Positions 11,084 through 20,008 of a stretch of DNA of 64,000 nt are shown here, in pieces (the stretch's first letter is position 1; every line of letters starts with the position of its first letter). Source of the stretch: Roridomyces roridus. Taxonomy: Eukaryota > Basidiomycota > Agaricomycetes > Agaricales > Mycenaceae. Both the position numbers and the translations under genes were made by a program. The stretch covers positions 2,232,001 to 2,296,000 of the forward strand of contig JARKIF010000008.1 in assembly GCA_029378245.1 (NCBI GenBank). Direction: 5' to 3'. Under the pieces are notes generated by a model. The model was not told the DNA's origin and did not search any database. It saw only the letters and a list, made by a program, of their open reading frames with translations.

Positions 11084-12190
11084 ATGGCCTCATCCGCCCT
11101 GGCTGCTACTCGTGCTCGTATTGCGCAGCTCGATATCGAGATACAGAAACTACAGCGACTCATGGATCCGCTTCTCGCCGAGCGCGAACAGTGCACCCAA
11201 ACCGTCGCCGACTTCAGAATCAAGTACCCTGTCCTCACTCTTCCCGCCGAAATCACTTCCGAAATATTCTTGCATTTTCTCCCCTCATACCCGCGGCGGC
11301 CCACCATTATCGGGCCACAGTCACCGTCGTTGCTGCTACAAATCTGTCGCCAATGGCGCGACGTGGCATTGGCTACACCTTCGCTCTGGAGCACCGTAGA
11401 GCTATACCTCGACTATGCAGGATATCATGCGCACAAGCGAGATCTATTCAAAAAGTGGCTCCAGCGCTCAGGAAACTGTGTCCTTTCCATTCGACTGGAG
11501 TATGACATGGACGACGAGGAACGCGTTGCAATCAGTGGGGAGTGTGTCGAGGCACTTCTGTGCCATGCTTCGCGTTGGCAAGATTTGGAAATTATCTGGC
11601 CTTTTGAGGGCTTGCGCAATATCGCAGGCAGCATGCCCCTCCTCCGCAGCGTGACCGTAGGTCCATGCGAATGGGGAGAGCGCCCGGAGACGCCAGTGGT
11701 TCTTTTCACCGAGGCACCCGCCTTGAGGAATGCGGTCCTCCCCAACTTTTTCGACCCCTTCGCAATAATACTGCCCTGGTCACAAATCACGACCCTCTTC
11801 GCCGACGCTCTCCGTCTGGACGAAGCAATCGAGATCCTTCGTCAAAGTACGACGCTCGAACATTGCACAATAACAACCATTTACGATGGCGACGCATCCG
11901 CAGCCTCTTTGATTCCGCCCTTGCCCGTACGCTCCCTGACACTCCGCTTCAGTGCCAGTTCGACGGCAGCGCGGCTGCTCCACCTTTTTGCAGCGCTGAA
12001 TCTGCCGTTGCTGGAGACCTTGGCAGTGAACGAATTTTTCCTGGGCCCAGATCCTGTTGGAACTCTCTCTGGACTTTGTCCCAACCGTTATCCTCAAGAA
12101 ATCGAAATCTTCCATGCGCGTACTCCACGGGAAATTTACGCAGGGGCGTTTCCCCTCGCATCCCTGTCGGTTCACGAGTTGTCTGTCTAG
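11084..12190 (+). CDS. F-box-like protein (array copy 2 of the tandem trio)
   Basis: Intact 368-residue frame starting MASSALAATRARIAQLD, directly after the conserved leader. It carries the N-terminal coiled-coil segment with one extra residue pair before the F-box (DFRIKYPVLTLP), the F-box with ITSEIFLHFLPSYP, and ICRQWRDVALATPSLWSTV. The C-terminal half has SMPLLRSVTVG, LPWSQITTLFADAL and IPPLPVRSLTL. It is closer to the copy at 34026-35126 (shared TEAPAL, IPPLP, FAAL and FLGPDPVGTLS features) than to its immediate neighbours, which suggests exchange or block duplication across the array. A likely 3' untranslated intron sits at 12215-12274. Confidence 0.88.
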   Translation: MASSALAATRARIAQLDIEIQKLQRLMDPLLAEREQCTQTVADFRIKYPVLTLPAEITSEIFLHFLPSYPRRPTIIGPQSPSLLLQICRQWRDVALATPSLWSTVELYLDYAGYHAHKRDLFKKWLQRSGNCVLSIRLEYDMDDEERVAISGECVEALLCHASRWQDLEIIWPFEGLRNIAGSMPLLRSVTVGPCEWGERPETPVVLFTEAPALRNAVLPNFFDPFAIILPWSQITTLFADALRLDEAIEILRQSTTLEHCTITTIYDGDASAASLIPPLPVRSLTLRFSASSTAARLLHLFAALNLPLLETLAVNEFFLGPDPVGTLSGLCPNRYPQEIEIFHARTPREIYAGAFPLASLSVHELSV

Positions 12191-12553
12191 TCGGACGCAT
12201 GCATGGATAACCACGGTGAGTCTTCTCTCCTAGTCCCGTGTAGTCGGACGTATGCTGATACTGTTCATGCTTAGGTCGCTCATTGTGTTATTGGACAAGA
12301 CTGCGATTGAATGAGCGGCGTGATCTCGACTCATTCTCGAGCGTCAGGTGCGGTGTTGAATGAGCTCGTAAAGCTACTCCGAGACTTGTACCTACGTATT
12401 CTGATATTCAATTGGGTGTGGACGAGAAAATGCGAATCTCGTGCGGACCTTGCGCACTCTCTCTTGCGGCAATTCACTCTCAACTTAGCTTGCCCAAAGC
12501 ATCAAATTTGCATCAAGTGCAAACAACGCGCCTTCTTCTTCTCTCCTCCCCCG
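12191..12553 (+). promoter_or_regulatory. Intergenic unit: 3' intron plus promoter of next F-box copy
   Basis: 12215-12274 starts GTGAGT and ends GCTTAG, a probable intron after the stop codon. The following ~200 bp duplicates the region before the 11084 copy (shared GTAAAGCTACTC, GAGACTTGTACCTAC and TTGCGGCAATTCACTC-like strings). The conserved leader lies immediately before the ATG at 12554. A longer frame begins at 12311, but its extra residues are not shared with any paralogue. Confidence 0.55.
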
Positions 12554-13651
12554 ATGGCCTCATCCGCCCTGGCTGCTACTCGTGCTCGTATTGCGCAGCT
12601 TGATGTCGAAATAGAGAGGTTGCAGCGACTCCTGGACCCACTCCTCGCCGAGCGCGACAAATGCCAGCAAACGATCGTCGATTACAAGTATCCCATCCTG
12701 ACGCTCCCCGCCGAGATCGCTTCCGAAATATTCTTGCAATTCATCCCATCTTACCCGGAGCGACCGAGCTTTTGGGGGTTCCAGTCACCGTCGTTTCTGT
12801 TTCAAATCTGTCGCCAATGGCGTGATGTGGCATTGACTACGCCTGCGCTCTGGAGCACCATGGAACTGGTTCTCGAGCTTTCAGGATATCATGCTCAACA
12901 GCTAGATCTGCTCAAGATATGGCTCGAGCGCTCAGGAGGCTGTGGCCTATCCATTCGGCTGGAATATATCGAGGACGAGGACGACGATATTGGCATTATC
13001 GGAGAATGTGTCGATGCCCTTCTGTGCCACGTTTCGCGTTGGCAAGATATGGAGATCATCGCCCCCTTCGAGGACTTGCGTAAAATCGCAGGGAGCATGC
13101 CCCTCCTCCGCAGTGTGACCATCGGGACAGAGTGCTGGCCCGACGTGCTCCCCGAAGCGCCTGCTGCTCTCTTTACAAATGCGCCAGCCCTGAAACATGT
13201 GGTCCTGGCCAAGACTTTCAATCCATTCCTTGTGGCACTGCCGTGGTCTCAAGTCACCACGCTCGAGGCCCAAGCTCTGTACGCGAGGGAGGCGATCGAG
13301 ATACTCCGCCACACAACAGTGCTTGAAGATTGCGCGGTGACAATTCACAACGGCCAGCCATCGACAGCTTCTTCGATTCCGCCACTACCCTTGCGCTCGC
13401 TGGGATCGTTGAGACTGCAAAGCGTTGCCGGTATCACCGACGGAATGTGCCAATTCTTCAAAGCATTGCGACTGCCAGTGTTGCAGACCTTGTCAGTCCG
13501 CGAGGCCTTTCTGGGTCTGGATCCTGTTGCGACTCTTTCCGCAGTGTGTCCCAATGGATGTCCTCAAGAAATCGAAATCTTTCATGCGCGTACCCCACAG
13601 GAGGTTTATGCAGGAGCATTTCCCCTCGCATCACTCACAGTTCTGAGCTGA
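12554..13651 (+). CDS. F-box-like protein (array copy 3 of the tandem trio)
   Basis: Intact 365-residue frame from MASSALAATRARIAQLD. It has the coiled coil (VEIERLQRLLDPLLAERD), the F-box with YPILTLPAEIASEIFLQFIP (Ala replaces the usual Thr after EI), and ICRQWRDVALTTPALWSTM. Its C-terminal half contains an acidic loop (EDEDDDIG) where most copies have a DMDDE-type loop, then SMPLLRSVTIG, LPWSQVTTLEAQAL and IPPLPLRSLGS. The first 18 codons and their leader are nearly identical in DNA to the copy at 11084, while the C-terminal half is more diverged. Confidence 0.88.
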   Translation: MASSALAATRARIAQLDVEIERLQRLLDPLLAERDKCQQTIVDYKYPILTLPAEIASEIFLQFIPSYPERPSFWGFQSPSFLFQICRQWRDVALTTPALWSTMELVLELSGYHAQQLDLLKIWLERSGGCGLSIRLEYIEDEDDDIGIIGECVDALLCHVSRWQDMEIIAPFEDLRKIAGSMPLLRSVTIGTECWPDVLPEAPAALFTNAPALKHVVLAKTFNPFLVALPWSQVTTLEAQALYAREAIEILRHTTVLEDCAVTIHNGQPSTASSIPPLPLRSLGSLRLQSVAGITDGMCQFFKALRLPVLQTLSVREAFLGLDPVATLSAVCPNGCPQEIEIFHARTPQEVYAGAFPLASLTVLS

Positions 13652-14093
13652 TGAAATTGGACCAAGGTGGGTTGCTCCGTCCGCATCTTTTGATGGCGCT
13701 CGTGGACTGACGGGAATCTGTTGAAGAGCAAGATAGTCAGGGTTTCGAGAAGAAAAAAACCTTGTCACAAGCATTCGACGGGGGTGTTGGGGTTCGAGGA
13801 GGGAGTATGAAGGTACATGCTGAGCAGATCCAGATCCACGTCGGGGTCGAATATGCTGGCCAGCTTGAACATTTTCCGAGGCTGCAAAGAACCACTTGTT
13901 TGTATTCTATATGGTGTTGAAAGAAAATCCGCTGTCAACGGCAGGGACGATGGTTTGCAGTTTTCAGGAATTGGACGCCTCATTTTAGAGGGTGGTTCTG
14001 AATCGGGCTTAGAGGCCTCTGCGACTTGCGAAGTGTACAAAAGCAATTCCTACGTGTTATGCAAATTTCTCATGTACTGTAGCTCCAATTTCG
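13652..14093. other. Intergenic; possible small minus-strand ORF
   Basis: A 93-codon minus-strand frame (14046-13765) is present, but I recognise no family. Its 3' part (YLHTPSS and the following bases) has diverged relatives downstream of the F-box copies ending at 19247 and 27127, so it travelled with the duplicated blocks. It may be untranslated flank rather than a gene. The right end passes into the tail of the minus-strand F-box pseudogene. Confidence 0.3.
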
Positions 14094-15316
14094 TCAATCG
14101 GACCCGTCCGAGTCTAAGGATTCGTCTCCAGAAGATTCCGACTCGTCTGGCTCGGAGTCGTACTGGTCCGGGGAGTTCGAAGACTCGGATTCATCCAACT
14201 CGTCCGAATCTAAAGAATTTCGAATATTCGGAGATCGTTCTGACCGATATCTGCGCCTCGGGAAACGCTTGAGCATAAACACTGTGCGCAGTCGCTGCTC
14301 TGGTGATCTCCATCGTTGAAGGGTATCCCTTCGGACGCAGCGCACTGAGGGCAGCGATGTGATCTGCCCCGAGAAACTCGGGAACCCGGATGACTTCTAG
14401 AGATGGGAGCGTCAGCGCTTTGAAAAGCCATTGGATGCCGTCTCCTGAGCTCCCGCGCCGCAACTTCGGTGAGTGAAGATTCGGTAGAGGCGGGATTGTC
14501 TCGGACGTCAAGCTCGTCCCAGTCGTAAACCATAAGGGTACAGTGTACGAGCCGTGGAGTTTGACGAAGCATTTCGACTGCTTCGTCCACGTAGGGGCTC
14601 GCAGTGAGCGTGGTGATTTGGGACCATGGAAGGATGATAAAGAATGGACTAAAATCTTCGGATAAGGTGACATCCTCCAGGTTCGGTGCCTGCATAAAAA
14701 GTGCCACTGGTGGTTCACTGCTAAAGCTGCCAGATAACAGCTCTGTCGGGCCCAACTTGAGGCTGCGCAGGAGCGGCATGGGGCCTGTAAGAGGACGAAG
14801 CTTGTCAAATGGAAGGCAAATATCCATTTCTTGCCAGCGCGGGGCGTGCGACAAGATTGCGTCCATGACTGGAGTAATAAGACGGGAGTCCACCGCATAC
14901 TCGCTCTGAACCGCAATGGACAACGGAAGGCTACCGGAACGCTGGAGCCACGCCTCGAGTAGGTGGCGCTGCTAAAACTTCGGCCAAATGTACAGCGCGC
15001 ACCACAAAGCTGGCGTGGACAATGCCACGTCGCGCCATGTGCGGCATATTCGAAGCAGAAACGAGGGCGAGCGCTTCCCAAAAAGGGACGGTCGCGCTGG
15101 GTATGGAGGAAGGAATTGTATGAATATTTCCGAGGTGATTTCGGTAGGCAGCGTCAGGACGGGGTACTTGTAATCGGCGAGTTCTTGGTGGAGTTTCTGA
15201 ATCTCGCGTTCAAGGAGGATTGCATCAGGTGTGGAACCATGTAGATTTTGTATGTCGACGTCCAGTTGGGCGATGCGAGCACGGGCGGCAGCTGGGACGA
15301 AGTCTGGGAGAGCCAT
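14094..15316 (-). pseudogene. F-box-like pseudogene with acidic Ser/Asp/Glu tail
   Basis: The frame opens at 15316 (MALPDFVPAAARARIAQLD) with a normal F-box (YPVLTLPTEITSEIFIQFLP, ICRTWRDVALSTPALWC). It meets an in-frame TAG at 14970-14972 and continues in the same frame (LLEAWLQRSGSLPLS). It then needs a frame change near 14,500 to reach PPLPNLHSPKLR and FLGADHIAALS, and another to reach the acidic tail (DESESS repeats ending DSDGSD). Compared with the copy at 16730-17981 these are a nonsense change and small indels. The gene is divergent to the intact copy starting at 15404, 87 bp away. Confidence 0.85.
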
Positions 15317-15403
15317 GAGTCGTGTAGATGATGGGAGTCCAAAACTTGAAAGCGTTGTGTTTGCGATTGATTTGCAAATGATCGCGACGCTCTTCTTCCT
15401 CCG
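15317..15403. promoter_or_regulatory. Short divergent intergenic region between two F-box copies
   Basis: Only 87 bp separates the two divergent ATG codons. It contains GTGTAGATGATGGGAGT and GTTGTGTTTGCGA-type strings that recur at 17,990-18,045 and 19,868-19,910, in the two related duplicated blocks. Any bidirectional promoter must lie here or inside the coding starts. The plus-side leader (TTTGCAAATGATCGCGACGC) is the diverged family leader. Confidence 0.5.
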
Positions 15404-16495
15404 ATGGCCTCTCTCACTGCTACTCGCACCCGTATTACGCAGCTGGATATCCAGATAGAGAAACTACAGCGGCTCATGGACCCGCTTCTTGCCGAGCGCG
15501 AACAATGCCAGCAGTCGCTTGCCGAATACAAGTATCCTGTCCTCACTCTTCCCGCCGAAATCACGTCCGAAATCTTCGGGCATTTCCTCCCTTCATACCC
15601 GGAACGGTCCAGCCTTATTGGGCCGCAGTCACCGTCGTTTTTACTCCAAATCTGCCGCCGATGGCGCGATGTGGCATTGGCTACACCTGCGCTCTGGAGC
15701 ACCATGGAGCTGCTTCTATACAATTCGTCACATCATGCTCAGCAGCGAGATCTGCTCAGGGTGTGGCTCCAGCGCTCAGGAAACTGTGCCCTCTCCGTTC
15801 TGTTCGACTATTACAAGGAGTCGGCCGGCGACGAACCCCTAATCCAAGAGTGTATCGAAGCACTTCTCGACCACGCTAGGCGCTGGCAAGACATCGATCT
15901 CACTTTTGCCTTCGAGGAACTGTGTAAAATCACAGGATCCATGCCCCTCTTCCGCAGTGTGACCATCGGGATGGAGAGCGGGGGAGAGCGCCCCGAAACA
16001 CCCGTGGTTCTCTTCGCAGATGCACCAGCTCTGAAGCATGTGGTCCTGCACGCCAGTTTCGAACCATTCATTTTGACACTGCCCTGGTCCCAAATCACAT
16101 CGCTCACGGCCAAAGCTCTGTACGCCAAGGAGGCGGTCGAGATACTTCGGCACGCGACAATACAGGATTGTACGTTGAAAATATACGCCAGCGAACCCGG
16201 GCCACTGACAGACTTTTCCATTCCGCCATTACCCCTGCGCTCGCTGAGACTGCAATGCGCCGGTCGTGGCACAGACGAAATGCGCCAGCTTTTCACAGCA
16301 TTACAACTGCCTGCGCTGCAAACCTTGTCGGTTCACGAGGACTTTCTGGGTCCGGATCCTGTTGCCACGCTTTCCTCAGTGCGTCGCAGTGGATATCCGC
16401 AAGAGATTGAAATTCTCTGTGCGTGTACTTCACGGGAGGTTTACCAAGCCGCCTTTCCCCTGGCGTCCCTCACGGTTGACGAAATTAGACGATAA
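15404..16495 (+). CDS. F-box-like protein (plus member of divergent pair, block A)
   Basis: Intact 363-residue frame beginning MASLTATRTRITQLDIQIEKLQ. F-box: YPVLTLPAEITSEIFGHFLP and ICRRWRDVALATPALWSTM. The loop after the WLQRSGNCALSV segment is YYKESAGDEPLIQE rather than the DMDDE-type loop of the tandem trio; it is shared with the copies at 18085 and, partly, 25929, which defines a subfamily. C-terminal landmarks are IPPLPLRSLRLQC and FLGPDPVATLSSV. A GTACGT...CATTAG segment at 16500-16559, 5 nt after the stop, is the counterpart of the terminal intron in the 18085 copy. Confidence 0.88.
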   Translation: MASLTATRTRITQLDIQIEKLQRLMDPLLAEREQCQQSLAEYKYPVLTLPAEITSEIFGHFLPSYPERSSLIGPQSPSFLLQICRRWRDVALATPALWSTMELLLYNSSHHAQQRDLLRVWLQRSGNCALSVLFDYYKESAGDEPLIQECIEALLDHARRWQDIDLTFAFEELCKITGSMPLFRSVTIGMESGGERPETPVVLFADAPALKHVVLHASFEPFILTLPWSQITSLTAKALYAKEAVEILRHATIQDCTLKIYASEPGPLTDFSIPPLPLRSLRLQCAGRGTDEMRQLFTALQLPALQTLSVHEDFLGPDPVATLSSVRRSGYPQEIEILCACTSREVYQAAFPLASLTVDEIRR

Positions 16496-16729
16496 TGAGG
16501 TACGTATCCCCAAGCTATTAGCTCTCGTATCTGGTTCGCTTGCTCACGGCACTCATTAGCTGGAATTACTTCACGAGCCAGATAGTTCGAGACTCCAGTA
16601 CTCCGCGTGGGGGACAGTGGTTTGCGGCTCCTCGGAGGCAGAGGATTCATTTTGGAAGGGTAGTTTGGGCTTGGATATCCCTATGTGCCTATACAAATTT
16701 TCAAGTACCGTACAGTAACTCTGTTTTCG

Positions 16730-17981
16730 TCAATCGGACCCGTCCGAGTCTGAGGATTCGTCTCCCGAAGATTGCGACTCGTCTGAATCGGAGCCGTACA
16801 AGGAACTCGACAATTCGGATTCATCCGTCTCTGATTCAGATTCATCCCATTCGTCTGAAGAATGCTCGGAAATCAGTCTGACCGAGATCTGCGCCTCGGG
16901 AAACGCTTGAGCATAAACACTGTGTGGGATGACTGCCGTGGTGATTTCCATCGTGGAAGGGTATCCCTCTGGACGCAACCCACTGAGGGTAGTGATAGGA
17001 TCTGCTACCGAGAAAGTCCTCGGGAACACGGAGGACCTCCAGAGATGGGAGCGTCAACGCTTTGAACAGCGATCGGATGCCATCTCCGGACGGCCTCCCC
17101 GATGCTTCGTACCGTAACTTCAGCGAGTGAAGATTTGGTAGAGGGGGGATTATCGTCGACATCGAGCCCTCGTCCCAGTCGTAAAGCATCAGCGTGCAGT
17201 TTACGAGCCGAGGGGCGTTACGAAGCATCTCGGCTGCTTCGTTCACGTAGGGGTTCGCGGTGAGCGTCGTGATCTGGGACCAGGGAAGCCTCATACGGAA
17301 TGGGTTGAAACTGTCGGATAAGGTGACATCCTCCAGGTTTTGTGCCCGCATGAAAAGCTCCGCGGGGGGTTCGCTGTCCAAACTGCCGGATAGAAGCTCT
17401 GTCGGGCCCAACTTGAGGCTGCGCAGGAGCGGCATGGAGCATGTGAGAAGGCGGAGATTTTCGAATGGAAGAACAATATCCATGTCTTGCCAGCGTGAGG
17501 CATGCGACACGATTGCTTCCATGAATGGAAGAGCAAAGGCCTCGGCTTCCTCCTCATCCTCAGCGTGGAGTCTGATGGACAACGGGAGGCTACCGGAACG
17601 CTGAAGCCACACCTCGAGTTGATGGAGCTGCTGAGCACGAATCTGTGGCCAAACATGGAGCCTCATCGCGCACCACAAAGCTGGCGTGGACAATGCCACG
17701 TCGCGCCATGTGCGGCATATTCGAAGCAGAAATGAGGGCGAGCGCTTGCCAACAAGGGCCGGTCGCGCTGGGTATGGAGGAAGGAATTGAATGAATATTT
17801 CCGAGGTGATTTCAGTAGGCAGCGTCAGCACGGGGTACTTGTAATGGGCGAGTTCTTGGTGGAGTTTCTCGCGTTCAAGCAGGATCGCATCAGGTGTGGA
17901 ACCATGTAGATTTTGTGTTTCGAGGTCAAGTTCCGCAATGCGAGCACGGGCGGCAGCTGGGACAAAATTTTGGAAAGCCAT
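16730..17981 (-). pseudogene. F-box-like gene with frameshifted C-terminus (block B)
   Basis: The frame starts at 17981 (MAFQNFVPAAARARIAELD) and stays open to 16842. After VPEDFLG it departs from the family: near 17,005 there is a net one-base gain relative to paralogues, and the expected continuation (ADPITTLSGLRPEGYPSTME, then the acidic DES-rich tail ending DSDGSD at 16730) is in another frame. Either the gene is a pseudogene, or it makes a protein with a new 50-residue C-terminus. It keeps an F-box (ITSEIFIQFLPPYP, TWRDVALSTPALWC) and PMPLLRSLKLG. It is divergent to the copy at 18085, with 103 bp between. Confidence 0.75.
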
Positions 17982-18084
17982 GAGCCGTGTAGATGACAAG
18001 TAGATGATGGGAGTTCAAGAGAGCGTTGTGTTTGCGAGTGGTTTGCAAATGATCGCAACGCGCCTTGCCTCCGGCCCTCACCAG

Positions 18085-19247
18085 ATGGCCTCTCTCATTG
18101 CTACTCGCGCCCGTATCGCTCAGCTGGATACCGAGATAGAGAAACTGCGGCAGCTCATGGACTCACTTCTCGCCGAGCGGGAACAATGCCAGCAGGTGCT
18201 CGCCGACTACAAGTACCCCGTCCTGACGCTTCCCGCCGAAATCACTTCCGAAATCTTCATGCAATTCCTCCCCTCATACCCACATCGGCCGAGCTTTGTA
18301 GAGTTCCAATCACCGTCGTTTCTCCTCCAAATCTGTCGCCGATGGCGCGATGTAGCATTGGCTACACCTGCGCTCTGGAGCACCATGGAGCTGCTTCTAT
18401 ACAATTCGCCACATCATGCGCAGCAGCGAGATCTGCTCAAGATGTGGCTTCAGCGCTCAGGAAGCTTTGCCCTCTCCATTCTGTTCGACTATTACAAGGA
18501 GTCGGCCGACGACGAACCCCTAATCCAAGAGTGTATCGAAGCACTTCTCGACCACGCGTGGCGCTGGCAAGACATCGATATCACTTTTTCCTTCGAGGAA
18601 CTGTGTAAAATCACAGGAGCCATGCCCCTCCTCCGCAGTGTGACCATAGGGATTGAACGCGGGGAAGAGCGCCCCGAAACACCTGTGGTTCTCTTCGCAG
18701 ATGCACCAGCCCTGAAGCATGTGGACCTGCACGCCAGTTTCAATCCATTTATTTTGACACTGCCCTGGTCCCAAATCACATCGCTCACGGCCAAAGCTTT
18801 GTACGTCAAGGAGGCGGTCGAGATACTTCGGCACACGACCATACTTGAGGATTGTACGTTGAACATTTACCCCAACGAACCCGGGCCACCGACAGACTTT
18901 TCGATTCCGTCATTACCCCTGCGCTCGCTGAGACTGCAATGCGTCGGTGGTGGCACAGACGAAATGCGCCAGCTCTTCAGAGCATTACATCTGCCAGCGC
19001 TGCAAACCTTGTTGGTTCACGAGGGCTTTCTGGGTCCAGATCCTGTTGCGACTCTTTCCGCAGTGCGTCCCAATGGATATCCACAAAACATTGAAATCCT
19101 GGGTGCGCGGAATTCACGGCAGGTTTATCAAGCCGCCTTCCCCCTGGCGTCCCTCACAGTTGTTACGCCCCCGTTACAAGAATGGGGTACGTTACCCAGA
19201 CCAGCTCTTGTTGATTCGGCTAACTTCTTGATACCCTTGTAGACTGA
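18085..19247 (+). CDS. F-box-like protein (plus member of divergent pair, block B)
   Basis: Near-duplicate of the copy at 15404. Start MASLIATRARIAQLD follows the leader (TTTGCAAATGATCGCAACGC). F-box ITSEIFMQFLPSYP and RRWRDVALATPALWSTM; acidic YYKESADDEP loop. A consensus intron (19187-19242, GTACGT, a CTAAC branch-like site, TTGTAG) splits the last codons, giving a 368-residue protein ending LQEWD. Without splicing the frame ends at 19242 with 17 other residues. An equivalent intron lies after the stop in most paralogues, so here the stop has moved into or past it. Confidence 0.87.
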
Positions 19248-19656
19248 CGGGAATTCTTGACGAGCAAGATGATAGGGAGTTCCCAAGTATTTCGTATAAG
19301 CATTCGGCGATCGCGAGGATCTGGGGTACGAGGAGGGAGTAGGAATGTTTCTGTATCCCCGGCCACGATATCGTAATGCCACTGTGATTCGGTGGATGCC
19401 CTTCATTTGACCTCAGCTCGGACCCTTGCCTTTGCTGTCAACGGCGGGAACGGCGGTATACTGTTACTTGCCGTATACAGGTTCCGGGAAGTAGTTTGGG
19501 CTTGGATGCCTGTGCCGTCGCGACTTTCAATTGCGAGGGATGAAAGCAATTGCAAATTCTGCCCTCGACACTCAATTGCTAGAGGATAATTTCTGATGTC
19601 ACTCAATTCCTTTACGTGCTATACAAATTTCGAAGTACTTGTAGCTGTAATTTTGG
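19248..19656. other. Intergenic between duplicated F-box blocks
   Basis: No gene is supported. The left part (TGACGGGAATTCTTGACGAG and following) is related to 13,708-13,800, the flank after the 12554 copy. The right part (about 19,620-19,656, TACAAATTTCGAAGTAC) is related to 16,690-16,730 and 14,060-14,093. This shows that block boundaries include the flanks. Confidence 0.5.
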
Positions 19657-19863
19657 TCAATCGGACCCGTCCGAATCTGAGAATTCGTTTCCAGCAGATT
19701 CCGACTCGTCTGATTTGGAGGCGTACTGGTCCGAGGAGCTCGAAGACTCAGATTCATCCAACTCGTGCGAATCTGAATGATATTCGGAGATTGGTCTGAC
19801 CGATATCTGCGCCTCGGGAAACGCTTGTGCATGAACCCTGCGCGCTAGTAGCTGCTTGTCCAT
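19657..19863 (-). pseudogene. Acidic-tail remnant of a third F-box block
   Basis: A minus-strand stretch encodes only the last ~60 residues of the minus-strand family members: VHAQAFPEAQISVRPISEY, then the DESESS acidic tail ending DSDGSD. Instead of the rest of an F-box gene, it is joined upstream to a sequence (19,864-19,910) matching the short divergent promoter region of blocks A and B. This is a collapsed copy: the gene body was lost between tail and promoter. The short ATG-initiated frame is probably not a functional gene. Confidence 0.75.
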
Positions 19864-20008
19864 GCGCGGTGTAGATGATGGGAGCTCAAGAAGAAGGTGT
19901 TGTGTTTACGACTGATTCGAGCCAAACAAGAAATCCAACTTTTATTCGAGTACACATCGTAGCAAAGCAAGACCCAAAAGCCGGCGAGTATTGAACGCGG
20001 CGCTGACT

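Noticed and set aside
12311..12553. N-terminal extension of 81 residues on the F-box copy ending at 13651
   Set aside because: No paralogue shares it, and it lies over the duplicated promoter and the conserved leader; the MASSALAA start fits all copies.
13765..14046. Mating pheromone precursor-like small gene
   Set aside because: The C-terminus (VECL) is not a CaaX box, and the sequence travels as flank with the F-box duplications.
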